A stretch of 64,000 nucleotides of DNA from Melanocharis versteri (taxonomy: Eukaryota; Chordata; Aves; Passeriformes; Melanocharitidae), in the NCBI GenBank assembly GCA_013397845.1, contig VZTG01003201.1, positions 668,522 through 732,521 on the forward strand, written 5' to 3'. A program made the translations under genes and the position numbers. The notes below the pieces were generated by a model. That model was not told where the DNA came from, did no database searches, and worked only from the letters and a program-made list of their open reading frames with translations. Position 1 is the stretch's first letter; each line of letters opens with the position of its first letter. Positions 23,301 to 38,300 of the stretch are shown one piece after another.

Positions 23301-26300
23301 CAGCAGGGCCCTTGTGGCCAAAAAGGCCAATGGTTTCCCGGGATGCATTAGGAAAAGCATTGCCAGCAGATTGAATGAGGTGACCCTGCCCCTCTACTCA
23401 GCCCTGGTGAGGCCACATCTGGAGTGCTCTGATCCCCAGTACAAGAGAGACTTGGAGCTCCTGGAGCAGGTCCAGTGGAGGGCAACAAGGATGATTAAGG
23501 GATGGGGTCATCTCTCCTATGAGGACAGGCCGAGAGAGCTGAGCCTGTTTAGCCTCAGGAAGATGACTGAGAGGAGCCCTCATCAACATATGTAAGTAAG
23601 TATCTGAAGGGAGAGGGTCAAGAGGACGGACGCAGATTCTTCCCACCGATGCCAAGCAACAGGATGAGAGGCAATGGGCAGAAACTAATGTACTAGGAAG
23701 TTCCACCTGAACATGAGGAAAAACTTCTTTACTGTGAGACTGTGGCTGAGCACTGGAGCAGTCTGCCCAGAGAGATTGTGGAGTCTCCTTCTCTGGAGAT
23801 ATTCAAAAGCCATCTGGACACAACCCCAAGTAACATGCTCTAGGGACTCTGTTTGAGCAGGGTGGGTGGACTAGATGACCTCCAGAGGTACCCTCCAACT
23901 TTACCCCTTCTGTGTGATGATTGACTAATTTTTTGAGCTAAAGAATTGTCAAAGATATTTGCTGAAGAATGATCTCCAGAATAACTGCAGTCACATCCAA
24001 AGAAGTCATTGAGAATATTTAAAACAAAGTCAGATGGTCAGAAGCTTACAACACAAAAGTGAGGGTTTACTGTCCAGAGTACTAGATCAAAGTCTGGTAC
24101 ATCTTCAAGAAGTTTCAAATATACCCAAAAAATTAGAAATAAACAGCTTGACTTAATTTGCTAAAAAACACCAAGTAAACACAGCCACATTCAAGTCATT
24201 TGTCTATATGTATCCTAGGCTAGTAACCAATAGACAGAAAAGATTAACTCTTACTTTGTGGTCAAATGAGTCACTGAATTACATCTCTACCAACAAAAAT
24301 CACCATCCTATTAGTTCCCTTCTTGGCAATCTCAGGAAAGACATCACAGGTTTAACAAGCAGGAACAATTTGTTATCCTGTGTTTTAAGACTGTTAGAAG
24401 CACACTGTGAACACTCAAATGATGAGGAGTTGGCTGAGAGGCTGATGCTGATGGGGGCCAGGCTGGGCATCAGTCAGTGGGTGGTGAGCAACTGTACTGT
24501 GCATTATTTGTTTTTCTTGGGTTTTGTTTCTCTCTTCTTTTCATTACTATTATCATTATTATCATACTTTATTTCAAATTTTAAACTGTTCTTGTCTCAA
24601 CCCACAGGTTTTACCTTTTTCTGATTCTCCTTCCAATTCCACCAGGGTGACGTGGGAGAAGGTGAGTGAGCAGCTGTGTGGTACGTAGGGGCTAAGCTAC
24701 CACAATGATGTAGTAGAGTGATTTTTGATAGGAATGATTTGCACCAAACATAATAACTCAAAATAAAATTAGTATAAAGCATTATAGCTTGTACAAGATA
24801 CATTTCAACCCTCTAGGAAAAGCAACTAACAAGGGTTTGGTGACCCTCCAAATAAATTCCTAGAGGTTAGAGACTTTTTTTGTAATGGAGTAATCACTGA
24901 TGACCACTGGAAAAATAAACAAAAGCTACATACACATACTTCTGAAAGACTCTTTGAGAAGACAAAATAGACTAAATAGTTAGAAACTAAAACTGCATTC
25001 TTTTGGAGGAAAAACTATGGGGCAGGAAACAAATCTTATAGACAAATGCGTTCACATGAAATGCTGGAACATTCAAGTAAGAAAGTACATATGTAAATAA
25101 TAAAGCTGTACATAGGTTTGAAGTAACAGAAAATTCATCATGCCAAACTATTTATTAGACAGGGTAATAACATATACTGTATTTCTAAACTTTAGAGACA
25201 GCATCTCTAAACTGAAATAAAACATCTGATGTGATCTCAGACAATTGACTCACAGGAAACCAGAGAATGGCAGGCAATAGCACTAAGAAGAAGAATCTGG
25301 AGATTAGAGTAGGACGATGAATTAAAATGAGTCAACAACATGTCATCAAAAAAGACAAAAGACAGATTGGGTCATTATTAATATACATGTGCTATTAAAA
25401 ACATATGAGGTAATTATTGTTCTGCCTTGGCACTCACTGATTCTTGGCAGGAGCACTGCAGAAGCCGTAACCCCACATGTAAGACACAAAACATTTTATA
25501 CTACCAGTGCGCAGTGACTGCACACTTTTGGGTACCATACTTTAACAAGGGAAATTAGCAAAAGTGTCACATAGAATTTACCAAAGTTTTGAAAAACAAG
25601 TCTTTCACTTACATATACAACTGCTCCCAAAGTTATGTATTTCTGCATTTGGTTTTACTTCACATAAGTTACAGTGCTTTTTTTAAAAAAAATGCTGATT
25701 AAGAGATTTATCTAGCAATTCGTAATTGAGGCAAAGTTCTGGCATATTGAAGGCAATGAGAACTTCTGTTTCAGTTAGGCTGTGATCATTAGGCTACAAC
25801 CATTACTGTTAAGAAGAGCTGAAGAACGTAAAAGGAAACGGATGGTAAGAGATTCAGAGAACATTTTACTTGATTATTTTTCCATTCACATGTTCAATTT
25901 AGAGAAGAGGTTCTAACTCAATTATTAATAGAAAAAAAAAAAACAAAACACTAACAGTTTTCCAAAGTTAAGTGAGAAACCATTTAGAAGTAATTATCAG
26001 CAGATCTATTCCGTGAAAAAATTTCAAAGCCCAAACCTTTCAAAAAATCTGTCCTTATGCAGAAGCAATTTAACAGGAAGGCAACAGTTAAATATTCTGC
26101 TCCTTAACAGAACTAGCCAATAAATCAAAGTCTGAATTTATACTGCTCCAGTATTTAAACATAGTCATAAGAATCATTTAACCTTACAGCATAAAACTCA
26201 GCTGATAATTTTTTTCTGACTAACACCTAATAAAATTTATTCTTGCAGAATTGTAGAAAAGTTAAGCACAGTCTACCCTCCTTACAAAGTTTCCTGTTAC

Positions 26301-29300
26301 AAGGTTGCATGGTTTATGCATATGTTGTATTTCATTATTAAAAAAATTCCTCCATATAGCACCCTCTTTGTTGTAGCGCTCGAACATACTTTGCCTCTAG
26401 GCCAGTGCTATAATAAAAGTAAAATGAATTCAAGGCCATTTGCTGAGAAAAAGATAGGTTCAAGGTATTTTCACACTTTTTTGCTTGTAACTTTTTCATG
26501 TCAAAGCTGTATTTTCTTTTTTCCTTCCCTTTGCTATTGTTTTATTATCTGTTTTTATTGGTACAGTATCCATGAAACAACTTCAAATAAATCTGAACTA
26601 CTCTGGAAGCTGACTTAAGGCATTAAGGTTTCAGAAGAAAAAGCCAATTTCAAAGCCTGTGCTTATTAGGGGGATCCAATACGAAATCATTTACCAACTC
26701 ATTTGAAGAGTTATAGAAAACTGTGATTAATTCACTTATCACACTATAACTATTAGATAATGCAAGTGTGTGGAATCATACAAAGCAGTAACAGTGCTTT
26801 TGCAGTGCAAAACCAATATCTATAAGTAAACACCATTCAAAAATAATTCAGCAGCTAAGAAAGCAAAGTTATTAAACTATGATTTCTCTCTGTCACTAAA
26901 TAAAGTTAGTATTCTATTCAAGAGCAACCCAATAGATTGTGTCCCCCACTGGTAAGCTATCAGTATGTTGTTTCTTTAGTTCTTAAGAAGATGAAAAAAT
27001 CTTTTAAAATGAAAAAAGAAAATTAAAAAAATGAAAAAGAAAACTGGAAGTGTTCAAAGTGTTTATACACCCACCTTAATGTACCACTTACACCCTGAAG
27101 AACAACCATCAGAACTCAATCCTCACCTGGGAAAGGGCATCCTCCTACTACAGCATGTGATCGTTCACACACTTCCTAAGCACTTCAGAGAGCAGCTCAG
27201 GAAACCTGCACTTCATTCACCAGCCCTCAAAGCAGAGAACTTTAGTATTCACTCCTTACACACTGTTGTTTGTTCATATATGAGTTACTATCCTGCCCAA
27301 CATTCAGTCTAATGCACAACTGACCACAGGAAATTTATGTGATAATCTGTAAAGCTGCCTAAGTTTCAAGTAACAGTGGCTTTGTTTTTACTTTAAAGTC
27401 CTTCTCCACTCTTCACACTACTTCAGCAGAAATTTATTGCATATACTTTCCTCAAACATAAGTCATGTCTGACTCAAGGCAACAAGGCAAAGAACGAAAT
27501 TGTGGCCTGATCTGCAAACTTTTTCAAAGAAGTAATAAGGGCACATTTCTTCCACTATAAAAAGCATAATACCACCATTACTTATAAGCAGGCTCCACAT
27601 CAGTAAATCTCTCTTTTTAAGAACAGTCAGGCACAAGAAGTACATTGACTGTTTCCCAAGATGTAGAAGGACTTAGGCTAACAATATAAGGTGGCTAAGT
27701 CCTAATCCATTCAACAAAATACGGTAAAGTAGGAGTAAGTCATTTTCCAAACTACTGTCTCCTTTCTCAGATTTCTCTACAGGCAGGAAAACATAACATG
27801 TCTAAATACCCTCAATGTGGACACGACGAAGTCAAGGCACAGGTCAGAGTTTATTCTGTACGTTGTAGGTACAAAATTAAAGTAACTTCAGCACAGATTA
27901 TCTAAACATCATGTTAGGAAAAGACAATAAAAATTAATGAATTTATTTGCACTGAGTCAAAAATGAGTTTTGCTTAATGCCCATTCCCTGCAAATCTTTT
28001 ACTGTGCCAATATGTAAATTCCCGAGATTATTAAGCAGCTGATAATTATCTCAACTAATCTCTGTGATTACACATCTATTAGGAGTTTTAATACTTTTAC
28101 ATGAAGATAGTTTACTACTATCATTTCATACAACTGATGTCAACAATGGTAAATTGATTAACCAAAATTTTGCACAGCTAGAATAGATCCAATTCATCAT
28201 TATTTTAATTAAAATAATTAGGCCTACATGATTTTGGTGTAACCATAAAAAACAAAACATGGGAATTATATAAAATTATGACCAAATTATATCAATCACA
28301 AAATGTAACAATACTGGCTCAAAATCCAATCACTGCCTAGCTACCAAAAAAACCCGTTCTCGCTGTTTTTCAATTAACATTAACTTTATTTAGACTAAAC
28401 AATATATGGAATATTGCTTAATAAGACTTGACTATTTCTAGATTAATACCAAATTTATGCCTTAAAAGCTGAACTGGAGGCACATTGTGTGATAAAGAAT
28501 AAGAAAAGGAATTCTTAACTAAAACACTATATCCAGTTCACTTGCTTCACTCTATTCCTATCTTTTAATAATGGAAAAACATGCAACTTATTAATCAGAA
28601 GCTTTCAATCAGCAGTGACTTTCAATCAGCAAAAAAAATTTCCATCACTTAGGGCTTACCGGCCAAGGACAACATTTTTAATTATTTATGGGGACAAACT
28701 TTTAGAAGAGCATATTGTTATAGGACAAGGGGTAAAGGTTTTAATGAAGAAGATGTTCAGGGATTTGAGAGATGTGGGAAACCTGACTGTCAGTGAAGAC
28801 TGAGGCAAAAAAACTCATTGAGTACCTCAGTCTTCTCCATATCTGTTGTTACCAGTTCTCTTTTGTCATTTATCAGGGGGTAAAACTTCCTTGGCCTTCC
28901 TTTTCTGACATTGTATACTTAGAGAATCGCTTTTTGTTATTTTTCACATCCCTCACCAAGTCCTGATCCATCAGTGCTTTGCCTATCTTGATCCCATCCC
29001 TACACATCTGAACGATATCCCTGTACTCTCCCCAGGTCACCTGTCTTCTGTTTCTACTGGCTGTGCATTTCTTTCTTAGTTCTCAGTTTGAGGACTAGAT
29101 CCTTGCTCATCCATGCCGGTGTCTGCCCTATCTTGCTTGATTTCCCACACATTGGGATGGAGAGCTTTAAGCTCTAAGAAAAGTGTCCTTAAAGAGCTGA
29201 CAGCTCTTGTCAGCTCCTTTGTCTCTAAGGACAGTTTTTCAGGGCATCACATTCACCAACTCCTTACACATCTGGAAGTTCACTCTTCCAAAGCTCAGGG

Positions 29301-32300
29301 TCCTGACTTTGCTTCTTGCCAAGACCATGCTCCTTGAGATCACAAACTCAACCCGGGTGGGGTCGCCACAGCCCAGGTTGCCTCCAAACTTAACCTCTCT
29401 AATGAGCTCACCATCTTAAATTATGAGCTTGAGCCAAACACACAGGTCATTGGTATTTGACTCATCAAGACTCAGAACAACATACTACAGATGTGAAAAC
29501 AGAAGACACTTTCCAAAATAGTGTAAACTGTCAGCAAACATCACTTCATATAATGACAGTTGAATTCTTAGCACAGCAGTCTCTGGTGGCGTAACTGCAT
29601 GATGCCATAATAGCACAACCTGACCTTATAAAACTTATGTGATGAATGGGTTTATATAAAGTAAAATTTTCATAGAGCTGAGTCCTCACCATAAGTAAGG
29701 GTGCAACATAAATCATAAAGATATATGCTTTTTCACCTTCATTTTCATTAAAAAAAAAAGAGACAGCTCAAGGTAGAGTACCCACAAGGTCTTTAAATTT
29801 TATATCTGAAGTAAACCATGAAATTTACAATCTGTTCATTACTTAAGGGCTGTGACATTTTGTGGCTAGGTTAAGAGTTTGCTTGGTTGAAAACCAGGGT
29901 TCAGCTCTACTGACTCATGATTTTATCATGAAACATCCTTTCTAAAATGACACATATGCTAGAATTGGAGCACTGGATGGCAAACAACTTATAGCTCTAA
30001 GACCATGAGGAAGAGTTCAGAAATATGAAAAGGAGACATGCATTCTAAACAACAAAGGCAGTGTCTTAAAGTTAAGTTCAACTTCTGAAAGTCTGAGCTC
30101 ACAATACTGATTTTTTTTTAAATATAAAATCAATAGTGGATCTTCCTATGTCCCTTCTTGATAGTTTGTTGTTTTCATTTTAGCACCAGTGTTCAGAGAC
30201 AGCATGGAACAAACACATAGCTAAAGCAGCAAGGAAATGTAAAGATCTGCATTATAATCCCTTGCCACAGATTTTTAAAGTTGTAAGTCACAACCAACTC
30301 TGCATTTACTATTTTTAAACATTTCTATTAGCTTTGTTTAGAATTCTAGGTAAACTTATAAGGGATTTCATAGCTATTTCTCACACCCATGGGCCTTTAA
30401 CAGTCCTGCTAAAAGTAAAAGTTCATTTCATCTTTTTGCTAAAGTTCTACAACCAACAGAATACATTTTGTTTCAATCAATAAAATACTTTAAGCTATAG
30501 AGGTTTTCAGAAAGGGCTTTTGTGTTTTCTATGCCGCAGTAAGTGTTGCATTGAATTCACCTGTAGAATCAGTTCAAGAATAAATGCAGTTTTAGAAATG
30601 CTGACCGGTAACTGTTGTAAGAGGACCATCTAGTGGTGACAACCACAATTCACACTCCGCTATTTTTAAGAAAAATGTACACTGTTAATCTATGTAAGCC
30701 ACTGATCAACTTCTCAGTCTTCTGGTTTTTTATTCCACAGCTTTAATAATTTCTTTAATTTAGGTTTCAACTTTCTATTATGAGAATAAATGAGTTTGTT
30801 GATCTTCTTCATCTGTTCCTGTTATGAGAACATCTTTGTCAATTCTTCCATATGTGAAAATTGCTCATAGATCAAATCATTAATCTGAAGACACTAGCAA
30901 GAATGAAATTTAGCAACTAGGCTACAAAATAGGTTTCTTTACTTCACAAAACTCCCCACAGAGAAATCACTAATAGCTTTTTTCTTAATACAAGAGACAA
31001 AAAAATCAACAGTTGAGAAGTGACAGTTGCACTTTGTATGTTTTACATCTCCATCACATTTCAGCCAAAGAGATGTACTGTCAAATAGACCAAAATATTA
31101 CAAGGGTCTAAGCTTGCCATAAACTAGCAGGGACAGAACAGCAAAAACTTACATTGAAGAAAGCTGAATGAGAATGCAAAACACATTTAGTGATGCTTGT
31201 TTCTATATTTTGAATACATGAAACAACTCCAGAGACATTAAAATCATTGAATAATAGAATGGTTTGGGTTGGAAGGGTTCTTTAAAGGTCATCTTGTCCA
31301 ACCCCTCCCTGTAATGAGGAGGGACATCTTCTAGATGAGGTTGCTCAGAACCCCATCCAATCTGACCTTGAGTATTTTACCACCCTCATAGAAAAAAAAT
31401 TCCTCCTTATATCTAATTAAATTGTCCCTCTTTTAGTATAAAAACATTCCCCTTTGTTCTATCACAAAAGTCCCTGCTAAAACATTTGTCCTCAGCTTTC
31501 CTGTAGGCCCCCTCCAAGTACCTAAAGACTATATCAAGGTCTCCCTGAACCCTTCTTCTTCTCCAGGCTGAACAACTCCAACTCTCGTGGCCCGTCTTCG
31601 TAGGAGAGGTGCCCCAGCCCTCTGATCATCTTCATGGCCCTCCTCTGGACCTGCTCGAACAGGTCCATGTCTTCCTTGTGATGGGGACTCCAGAACTGCA
31701 AGCAGCACCACAGGAGTGGTCTCACAAGGGAGACAATCACCTCCCTCACCCTGCTGGTCACGCTGCTTTTGATGCAGCCCAGGATGCATTCAGCCTTCCA
31801 GGCTGTGAGTGCAAATTACTGCCTCACATCCAGCTTTTCATCCATGAGAACACCCAAGTTCTTCTCTGTGGGACTACTCTTAATTAATTCATCTCCCTGC
31901 CTGTACTCATGTCTGGGATTGCCCAGACCCAGGTGCAGCACCTTGCACTTGGACTTGTTGAACCTTGTCAGGTTCCCATGGGCCCACTTCTCAAGCTTGT
32001 CCAGGTGCCTCTGGATGGCATGCTGTCCTTCAGGTGTGTCAACCTCACCACATAGCTTGGTGTCATCTGCAAACTTGCTGAGGGTGCACTCTGTCCCACT
32101 GCCTAGATCATTGATGAAGACATTAAAGAGCACTGGTCCCACTATGGATGCCCAAGGAACACGTTTGTCATTCTATACTTCTATAGGATGGTGAAGGGTC
32201 TGGAGAGGAAGCCATATGAGGAGCGGCTGAGGTCACCTGATTTGCTCAGCCTGGAGAAGAGGAAACTGAGAGGAGATATCATCGTGGTCTTCAACATCCT

Positions 32301-35300
32301 CCTGAGGGGAAGTAGAGGAGCAGGTACTGATCTTTCACTCTTGTGACCAGCGACAGGACTTGAGGAAATGACAAGAAGGTGAGTCAGGCCAGGTTTAGGT
32401 TGGATATCAGGAAAAAGTTTTTTACCCAGAGGGTGGTTGAGCAGGCTCCCCAGGGAAGTGGTCACAGCACCAAGTCTGTCTGAGTTCAAGAAGTGCATGG
32501 TGTGATTCCTGGGGTGTCCTGCACAGGGTCATGAGCTGGACTAGATGATCCTGATAAGTCCCTTCAAACTCGGCATTTTCTGTGATTCTATGATTCTCTA
32601 GATGCAACCATAGAACCAATTCATGATCCAGTGAACAGCCCACCCATCAAAACCAACTATCTCCAATTTAAAGAGACATATATTGTGGGAGAATGTGTCA
32701 AAGGTTTTACAGAAATTCAGATATATGACATGCATAATCCTTACCTTGTCCACTGATGTAGTCACTCCATGGCACTTTACCACTAGGCCACTAGGTTGAT
32801 CTGTCAGGATTTGCCCTTAGTGAAGCCATGCTGGCTGTCTAGAGTCACATCTCTGTTCTCCATGTGCCTTAGCACAGCTCCTAGGAAGTTCTGTTCCATG
32901 ATCTTTCCAGGCACAGAGGTGAGGCTGACAGGTCGCTACTTCCTGGGGGAGGTCCTTTCCAGCCCTTTTAAACTGCATTCAATGTTTCCCTTTTTCCAGT
33001 TACCCTGGACTTCACCTGCTGCCATGACTTTTCAAGTATCATGGAGTGTAGCTTGGCAACTACATCAAACAATTCCTTCAGGACTCTGGGATGCCTCTCA
33101 GCCAGGTCTCATAGACTTAGGTTCCTCAAGTGGTCATGAAACCCTTGCAGTGGGAGAGACTTTGTTACCCCAGGCCCCATTCTGCTCTCCACCACTCGAG
33201 AGGCATGGGAAGACAGATTATAAGTGAAGACTGAGGCAAAAAAGCTGTTGAGCTCCTCAGCTTTCCACTCACCCATTGTTACCAGTTTGCCAGTGTTGCT
33301 TCCTTTGACCTTCCTTTTCTGGTTAACGTACCTGTAGAAGCCCTTCTTGTTGTTCTTTGCAACCCTCACCAAGTTCACCTCCAGCTGTACCTTGGCTTTT
33401 CTGACCCCCTCCCTACTCAACCAAACAGCATCCCTATATTCTTCCCAGATAACCTCTCCCTGCCTCCACCGGCTGCGCTTTTCCTCCTCGCCCTTTAGTT
33501 TGACCAGCAAGTCTCAACTCAGACATGCCAATCTCTTGCCTTCCTTTCCCAATTTCTTGCACCTGGGGATCCTGAGCTCTTGCACTCTATGGAAGGTATC
33601 CTTGAAGATCTGCCATTTTCTGACTCCTTGTCCCTGAGGGCAGTTTCACAAGGGGTCCAACTGACTAACTCCTTGAAGAGTGGGAAGTTTGCTTTCCTAA
33701 AGTTCAGGGTCCTGACTTTATTTTTCGCCTGTCCCATACCAGTCAGGACTGCAAATTCAATCTTTTTTTTCTTTTGTCAGTGTTAAGTCATATGGCTGAG
33801 TAGAATGCACTGCTTTACCACTGAAAGTATAGGATTAAGAGCTCCATAAAAAGAAAGAAAGCATAACCTTCAGCAAGAGAAATCTGAGCAAGACTGAGCA
33901 ACTTCATAGATCAAGTTCTCTGTGTCAACTCCTACAGCATTCTTTGCTTACTCAGATGAAAAATCATGTTCCTGGAGGACTGACATTCACCCTCCTCCCT
34001 AACACTCCCACAGCATGCTTTCCCTGTATGTATGGTTTCCTCTTTCTGTTCAACTGCCATTCTCCTGTGTCTGCCTCAGTAGCTCTGTGAACATGACCTG
34101 TGAAGGGTCTCTTTCACCCTCACATTGTTTCAAACATGCTTGAGTATAGCAGTAAGACACATATTAGTCACAGTAGCAACATACAGCAATAAAGGCAAAA
34201 ACTCTCCCTGTATTTTGGTATTCTACTTCTGGAGTATGGTGCAGAAGTTAGACTGTTAGCAAAGCAAGCTCATTGCTGCAGGCCTACAGCACCACCATGA
34301 ATTAACCTCTACTGAAGGCGAGAGACAATGTTAGCAGATGCCTGAAAAGAATTCCAGAGAAGCCTGTGGAAGGCTGATAGTAGAAAAAAAATGTTTATTT
34401 ATTTACAGACTCTCAATGGCACACCAGAACATCTGCCAAACAGATACACATAGATAGCACAGCAGGCTAGACCAGGACAGGCCTTTCTTTACTACAATTA
34501 ACAGCACTTGATAGACCTCCTTTCTGGTGCACTCTGGCTGGTCTTGCAAGATGGAAATAAAACCACAATACTGTCCATTAGCCTCAAGGAGAGAGTAAGA
34601 TATTAAAGATGATACTTAAAAAACCTGAAATAGATTCACTGCAAAAGGCTTGGGGCAAGATTAAAAGCATATCTTCAGTAAGAAATCTAATCAGATAGCC
34701 CAGGAAAGCCACATAAAAAGAACATTCAGCCCAGGAAATCTACCAAAAAAAGAATATTCCTTCATTTCCCAAAAAGAACTTTCCCCAGTGTCCATTTTGC
34801 CAATTTCTCCAATGCTTCAACACATGCCTTACTATCATCCTATCAGGTACCTGAACATTCACGAAAATTTTCCTAAATTTAGGTCTTAAACAGAAAGCAT
34901 CTTGATCTTACAATATGAACATGTATTATTCATTACATAATATAATTCTCTGCCTTCTTTGTTTATTTATGACTTGAGATCATTCTTTGACCAACAGCAA
35001 TAAACACACTTATGTGAACTGGAACATGGTGAAAAAAAAGGAGAAGGTAATTAGCACGACCTGCTAACACAGAAAACTCAGAATAAGTTCACAGAACTTA
35101 GCAGAGTTCCTTCTGCTATTCTTGCTGCTTTGTCAGGATTGGCCCTCGTTTTGACCATCCTAGGTGTTGAAAAGTGTTTGGCTTGCTGAGTAGGTTCTAG
35201 GGTAAACATTACCTTCTGTCTCCCTAGTTTGCAAAGACACCTTCTTCATCAGATTACTTACATCCGCCACAGCTCATGAGACAGGTCTGGCATCAAGATT

Positions 35301-38300
35301 GAGCTGTTGGTCAGACCTCTACTTAGACCTTCATGGCAAACAAACATGCATGTCAAAAATCCAGAGAATTTCTTCTGCAGAACTGCATGGTGGTGCGTGT
35401 TTACCTGTTTTATTCTTTCTGAACCATTACAGACACTCACAACACTTAGTTTACAGCCCCCCCTATATATTTGTTACTGCAACTCCACTGTAGAATGACA
35501 GAGAACATCATTCCCTCTTCTCAGATTTAGGAACCTCTGTATTGTCTTTCTGCTTTTAACAGGAATATGCCCATACCATATACACTCACTACTCAAGATA
35601 CTCATAGCATTTATACCGTCTCACTCACACGAGTCGACCATTTTCCCCAAGGCAGTTGTAAGAAATTAGTAGGTGAAAATCTCTTCAATCAGTAAGGAGT
35701 TTTGTCAGCTGAATTTAAGCCTAGGGACAAGCCTCAGTTTAGGGTAAGGCATCATAGCATTATTACTAGGTAGGTTATTACAGGCACAGAACTGAGGTAC
35801 TGTCTGCACGTATTTGTCATATTGATGCAGGAGACTTTCTGCCTTGGAAAGTGACTATCACTCTGCCAACAATTTAGTGACACTACTTTTGTTGATGATT
35901 GCCACCCCCCAAATATTTTTGGGCAATCTTTACTTCTGCAGAAAAGGAGATGTTACACAAAGCCAATTGAAATGCTTCCACATCAGAATACAAAAACAAG
36001 TTCACAAGTCCACAAGTTGACAAGTTCAAAAAAGACTGATATCTATTAAACTCATTCAAGTCTACAAATACACCATAAATATTATTGTCCACTGTTCTGT
36101 TTTCCCAATCTAAGTTTAAGTATTTTTCTAGAAGTCTGCATTACATATCTTTCAAGACACTTGATACTTTAGGTTCAGCAAAAAAAGATGTTAACTTTTT
36201 AACTTGTCCAGGATAAGCAAGTGCAGAAAAGTAAAACAGAATTAAAGCACAGAAGAAAACAATTATTTTTAGATGTCGAAGTACTTTACAAGGGAAGAGC
36301 CAGGAATTTTGTCACATTTTTTAAAATCAATATTATCCTTGTAAACTGATATCCAGTTAAAAATGTGAGAAAACAACTACTCTGCATTTAATATTCTTCG
36401 CTCATTTCAACTTGAGTTGTTTTCAATATGCATCAGATAAAAAGTACCATCATGCATAGAAAGATGTTTTCCTCTAGACAGCAGCATCATGCTGCCTTTC
36501 AAAATTCTGTTAAACAGCTAATTATAAAGAACATACAACAAGGAGCTTACCTTTTACGCCACCAAATGGACCATAAGTCATATTACAAGCAGTTCTCTGA
36601 AGATTGTGCTCATACATCAGTTTAATCTGATACTGGTTCCCATGCTCCACATTTCCCTGAGTTCCTACAAAAAAACAAAGGGAAAATATTTATTAATTTG
36701 ATCCACACACTGTGGAAGAAGTAAAGGAGCCTCAGTGTAAACAATCTGAAGTAAATGTAACTTAATTTCTAGTGACTTTTGAAATATGTAGGCTCACACT
36801 GCAGCTTTCTGAAAAAAAATCACCAAGCTACAAAATTCCTAAAGGCCAGAACCAGAAATAAGGTCTCATTATACTATACATAGTATAAAGAGCTCACAAG
36901 AGGCTGAGCTTTTATTACTTAAATGTACTTTTCATGTTGGGCACACTTCTAAGATCAGAAAAAAAGCCTGCTCAAAGGGGAATTCTTATGATTCTCTAAC
37001 TATTTGGTAAATATACTATATCCAACAGCCAGCTTCAACTACAATAGCCTTTGTCTTAAATTAAGCTGTAGCTGGTCATTAGCTACAATTTGACAAAGCT
37101 ATGTTTAGGGCACACTTCTCACTTGCCTTTACTTTGCCTGAAACTGAATGCAGTGATCAGCAACGCAAAGATAAAAGACAAACAGATGGTAACAAAAACA
37201 AATTTGTGACATACATCACATTCTCTGAAACTGTCCGCATGAATTTTAACTTCCTGACTCCTTCAGGGAACTAGCAGAAAATAAAAGTCTTTCTAAAGAA
37301 ACTGAATTTCCTCTTTTGAGAATCAAGTTTTTCCTGAACCCCATGAAGTAAAGTTCATTACATAAAGTAATACTTAAGGACTAATATTAGCAAGCAAAAA
37401 AAAACAAACCAAAACCTATGAGAAAAGTCATATCAGCTGGAAAAAAATATGTTCTGAGCTAAATCCTACCACAGCTTTAATTAGACAAAGATTATTCCAA
37501 CAACAACTTAAACAATATTCTATGAAAGATTTGTAGCTTATGCTAACCTTCTAGGCAATTTCTCCAATCAAATCAAACACAGTTTTAAACAATTACCCCT
37601 AAAGCAGGCCCACATTAGGGAAAAGACTGGAATAGACATGAGGGAAAAAGCCCCGGCTGAGTAGTAACTAGGTAATCAGCAACACTTCAGGATAAACAAG
37701 CTAGAAAGTGGTCAGTCTGTGTATATTCACTGAAATACAGTATCAAAGCCATACTTTAGTCAGCCCTGAAGAATGCTTTCATTCGTCAAAGAGAAGCAGC
37801 ATAGTGATTTTATTATGAATAACAGATATGGTTACATGTATAAAGCAAGTAAAGATTCCACTTTATGAAGGTGTAGTTTGCCTTAAAAGCATGAAGAAGT
37901 AATGACAGTTACTTCCCAAAGGAGCTTGTTTGAGAGTACCCACTTAGACAACAGAAATTACCATTAAAGCATGAATGCTTACAGATTAGTATGAAAAGTC
38001 TGTTAAAGGATTGCAAAATTTTACTTTTATTATTACTTAACGACTTAAGCCATGTACACCAAGCAACAAATTATAACTACTAAAGATTTCTAGACCTACT
38101 CTAGTATGCTCTTAATGCAAATTTTAAAATAAATCGTTTTAATAAAAACTGTACTGGTAGGCACAATCCTAAGGCATAAAGACTATTACAGCAAAGAGAA
38201 AGCACGAAAACTGCAGTAGATCTCTAAGAAGCCCTCCTCAGCAAAGACCACTTTCACAGGTGTCTCCAGATAGGCAAAGACAGCACATTTTTGTAACCTA

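Larger units (their letters stand above)
15812..36550. other. BBS9 intron 5 (20.7 kb)
   Basis: The largest complete intron in the window. It contains CR1 copies at 22700-23925 (+), 28775-29445 (-) and 31244-33765 (-), the last interrupted by another CR1 at 32186-32600 (+), plus an LTR fragment at 24420-24712. The stretches 15.8-22.7, 24.7-28.7, 29.5-31.2 and 33.8-36.5 kb are AT-rich and show nothing I recognise apart from a CTCF-like motif near 30630. Confidence 0.85.

Noticed and set aside
24208..24624. 138-codon plus-strand frame
   Set aside because: Its second half is LTR fragment sequence and the end is low-complexity hydrophobic; not a gene.
31816..32142. 108-codon minus frame with a FADDTKL motif
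   Set aside because: Genuine reverse-transcriptase sequence, but part of a broken CR1, so annotated with the element and not as a host gene.
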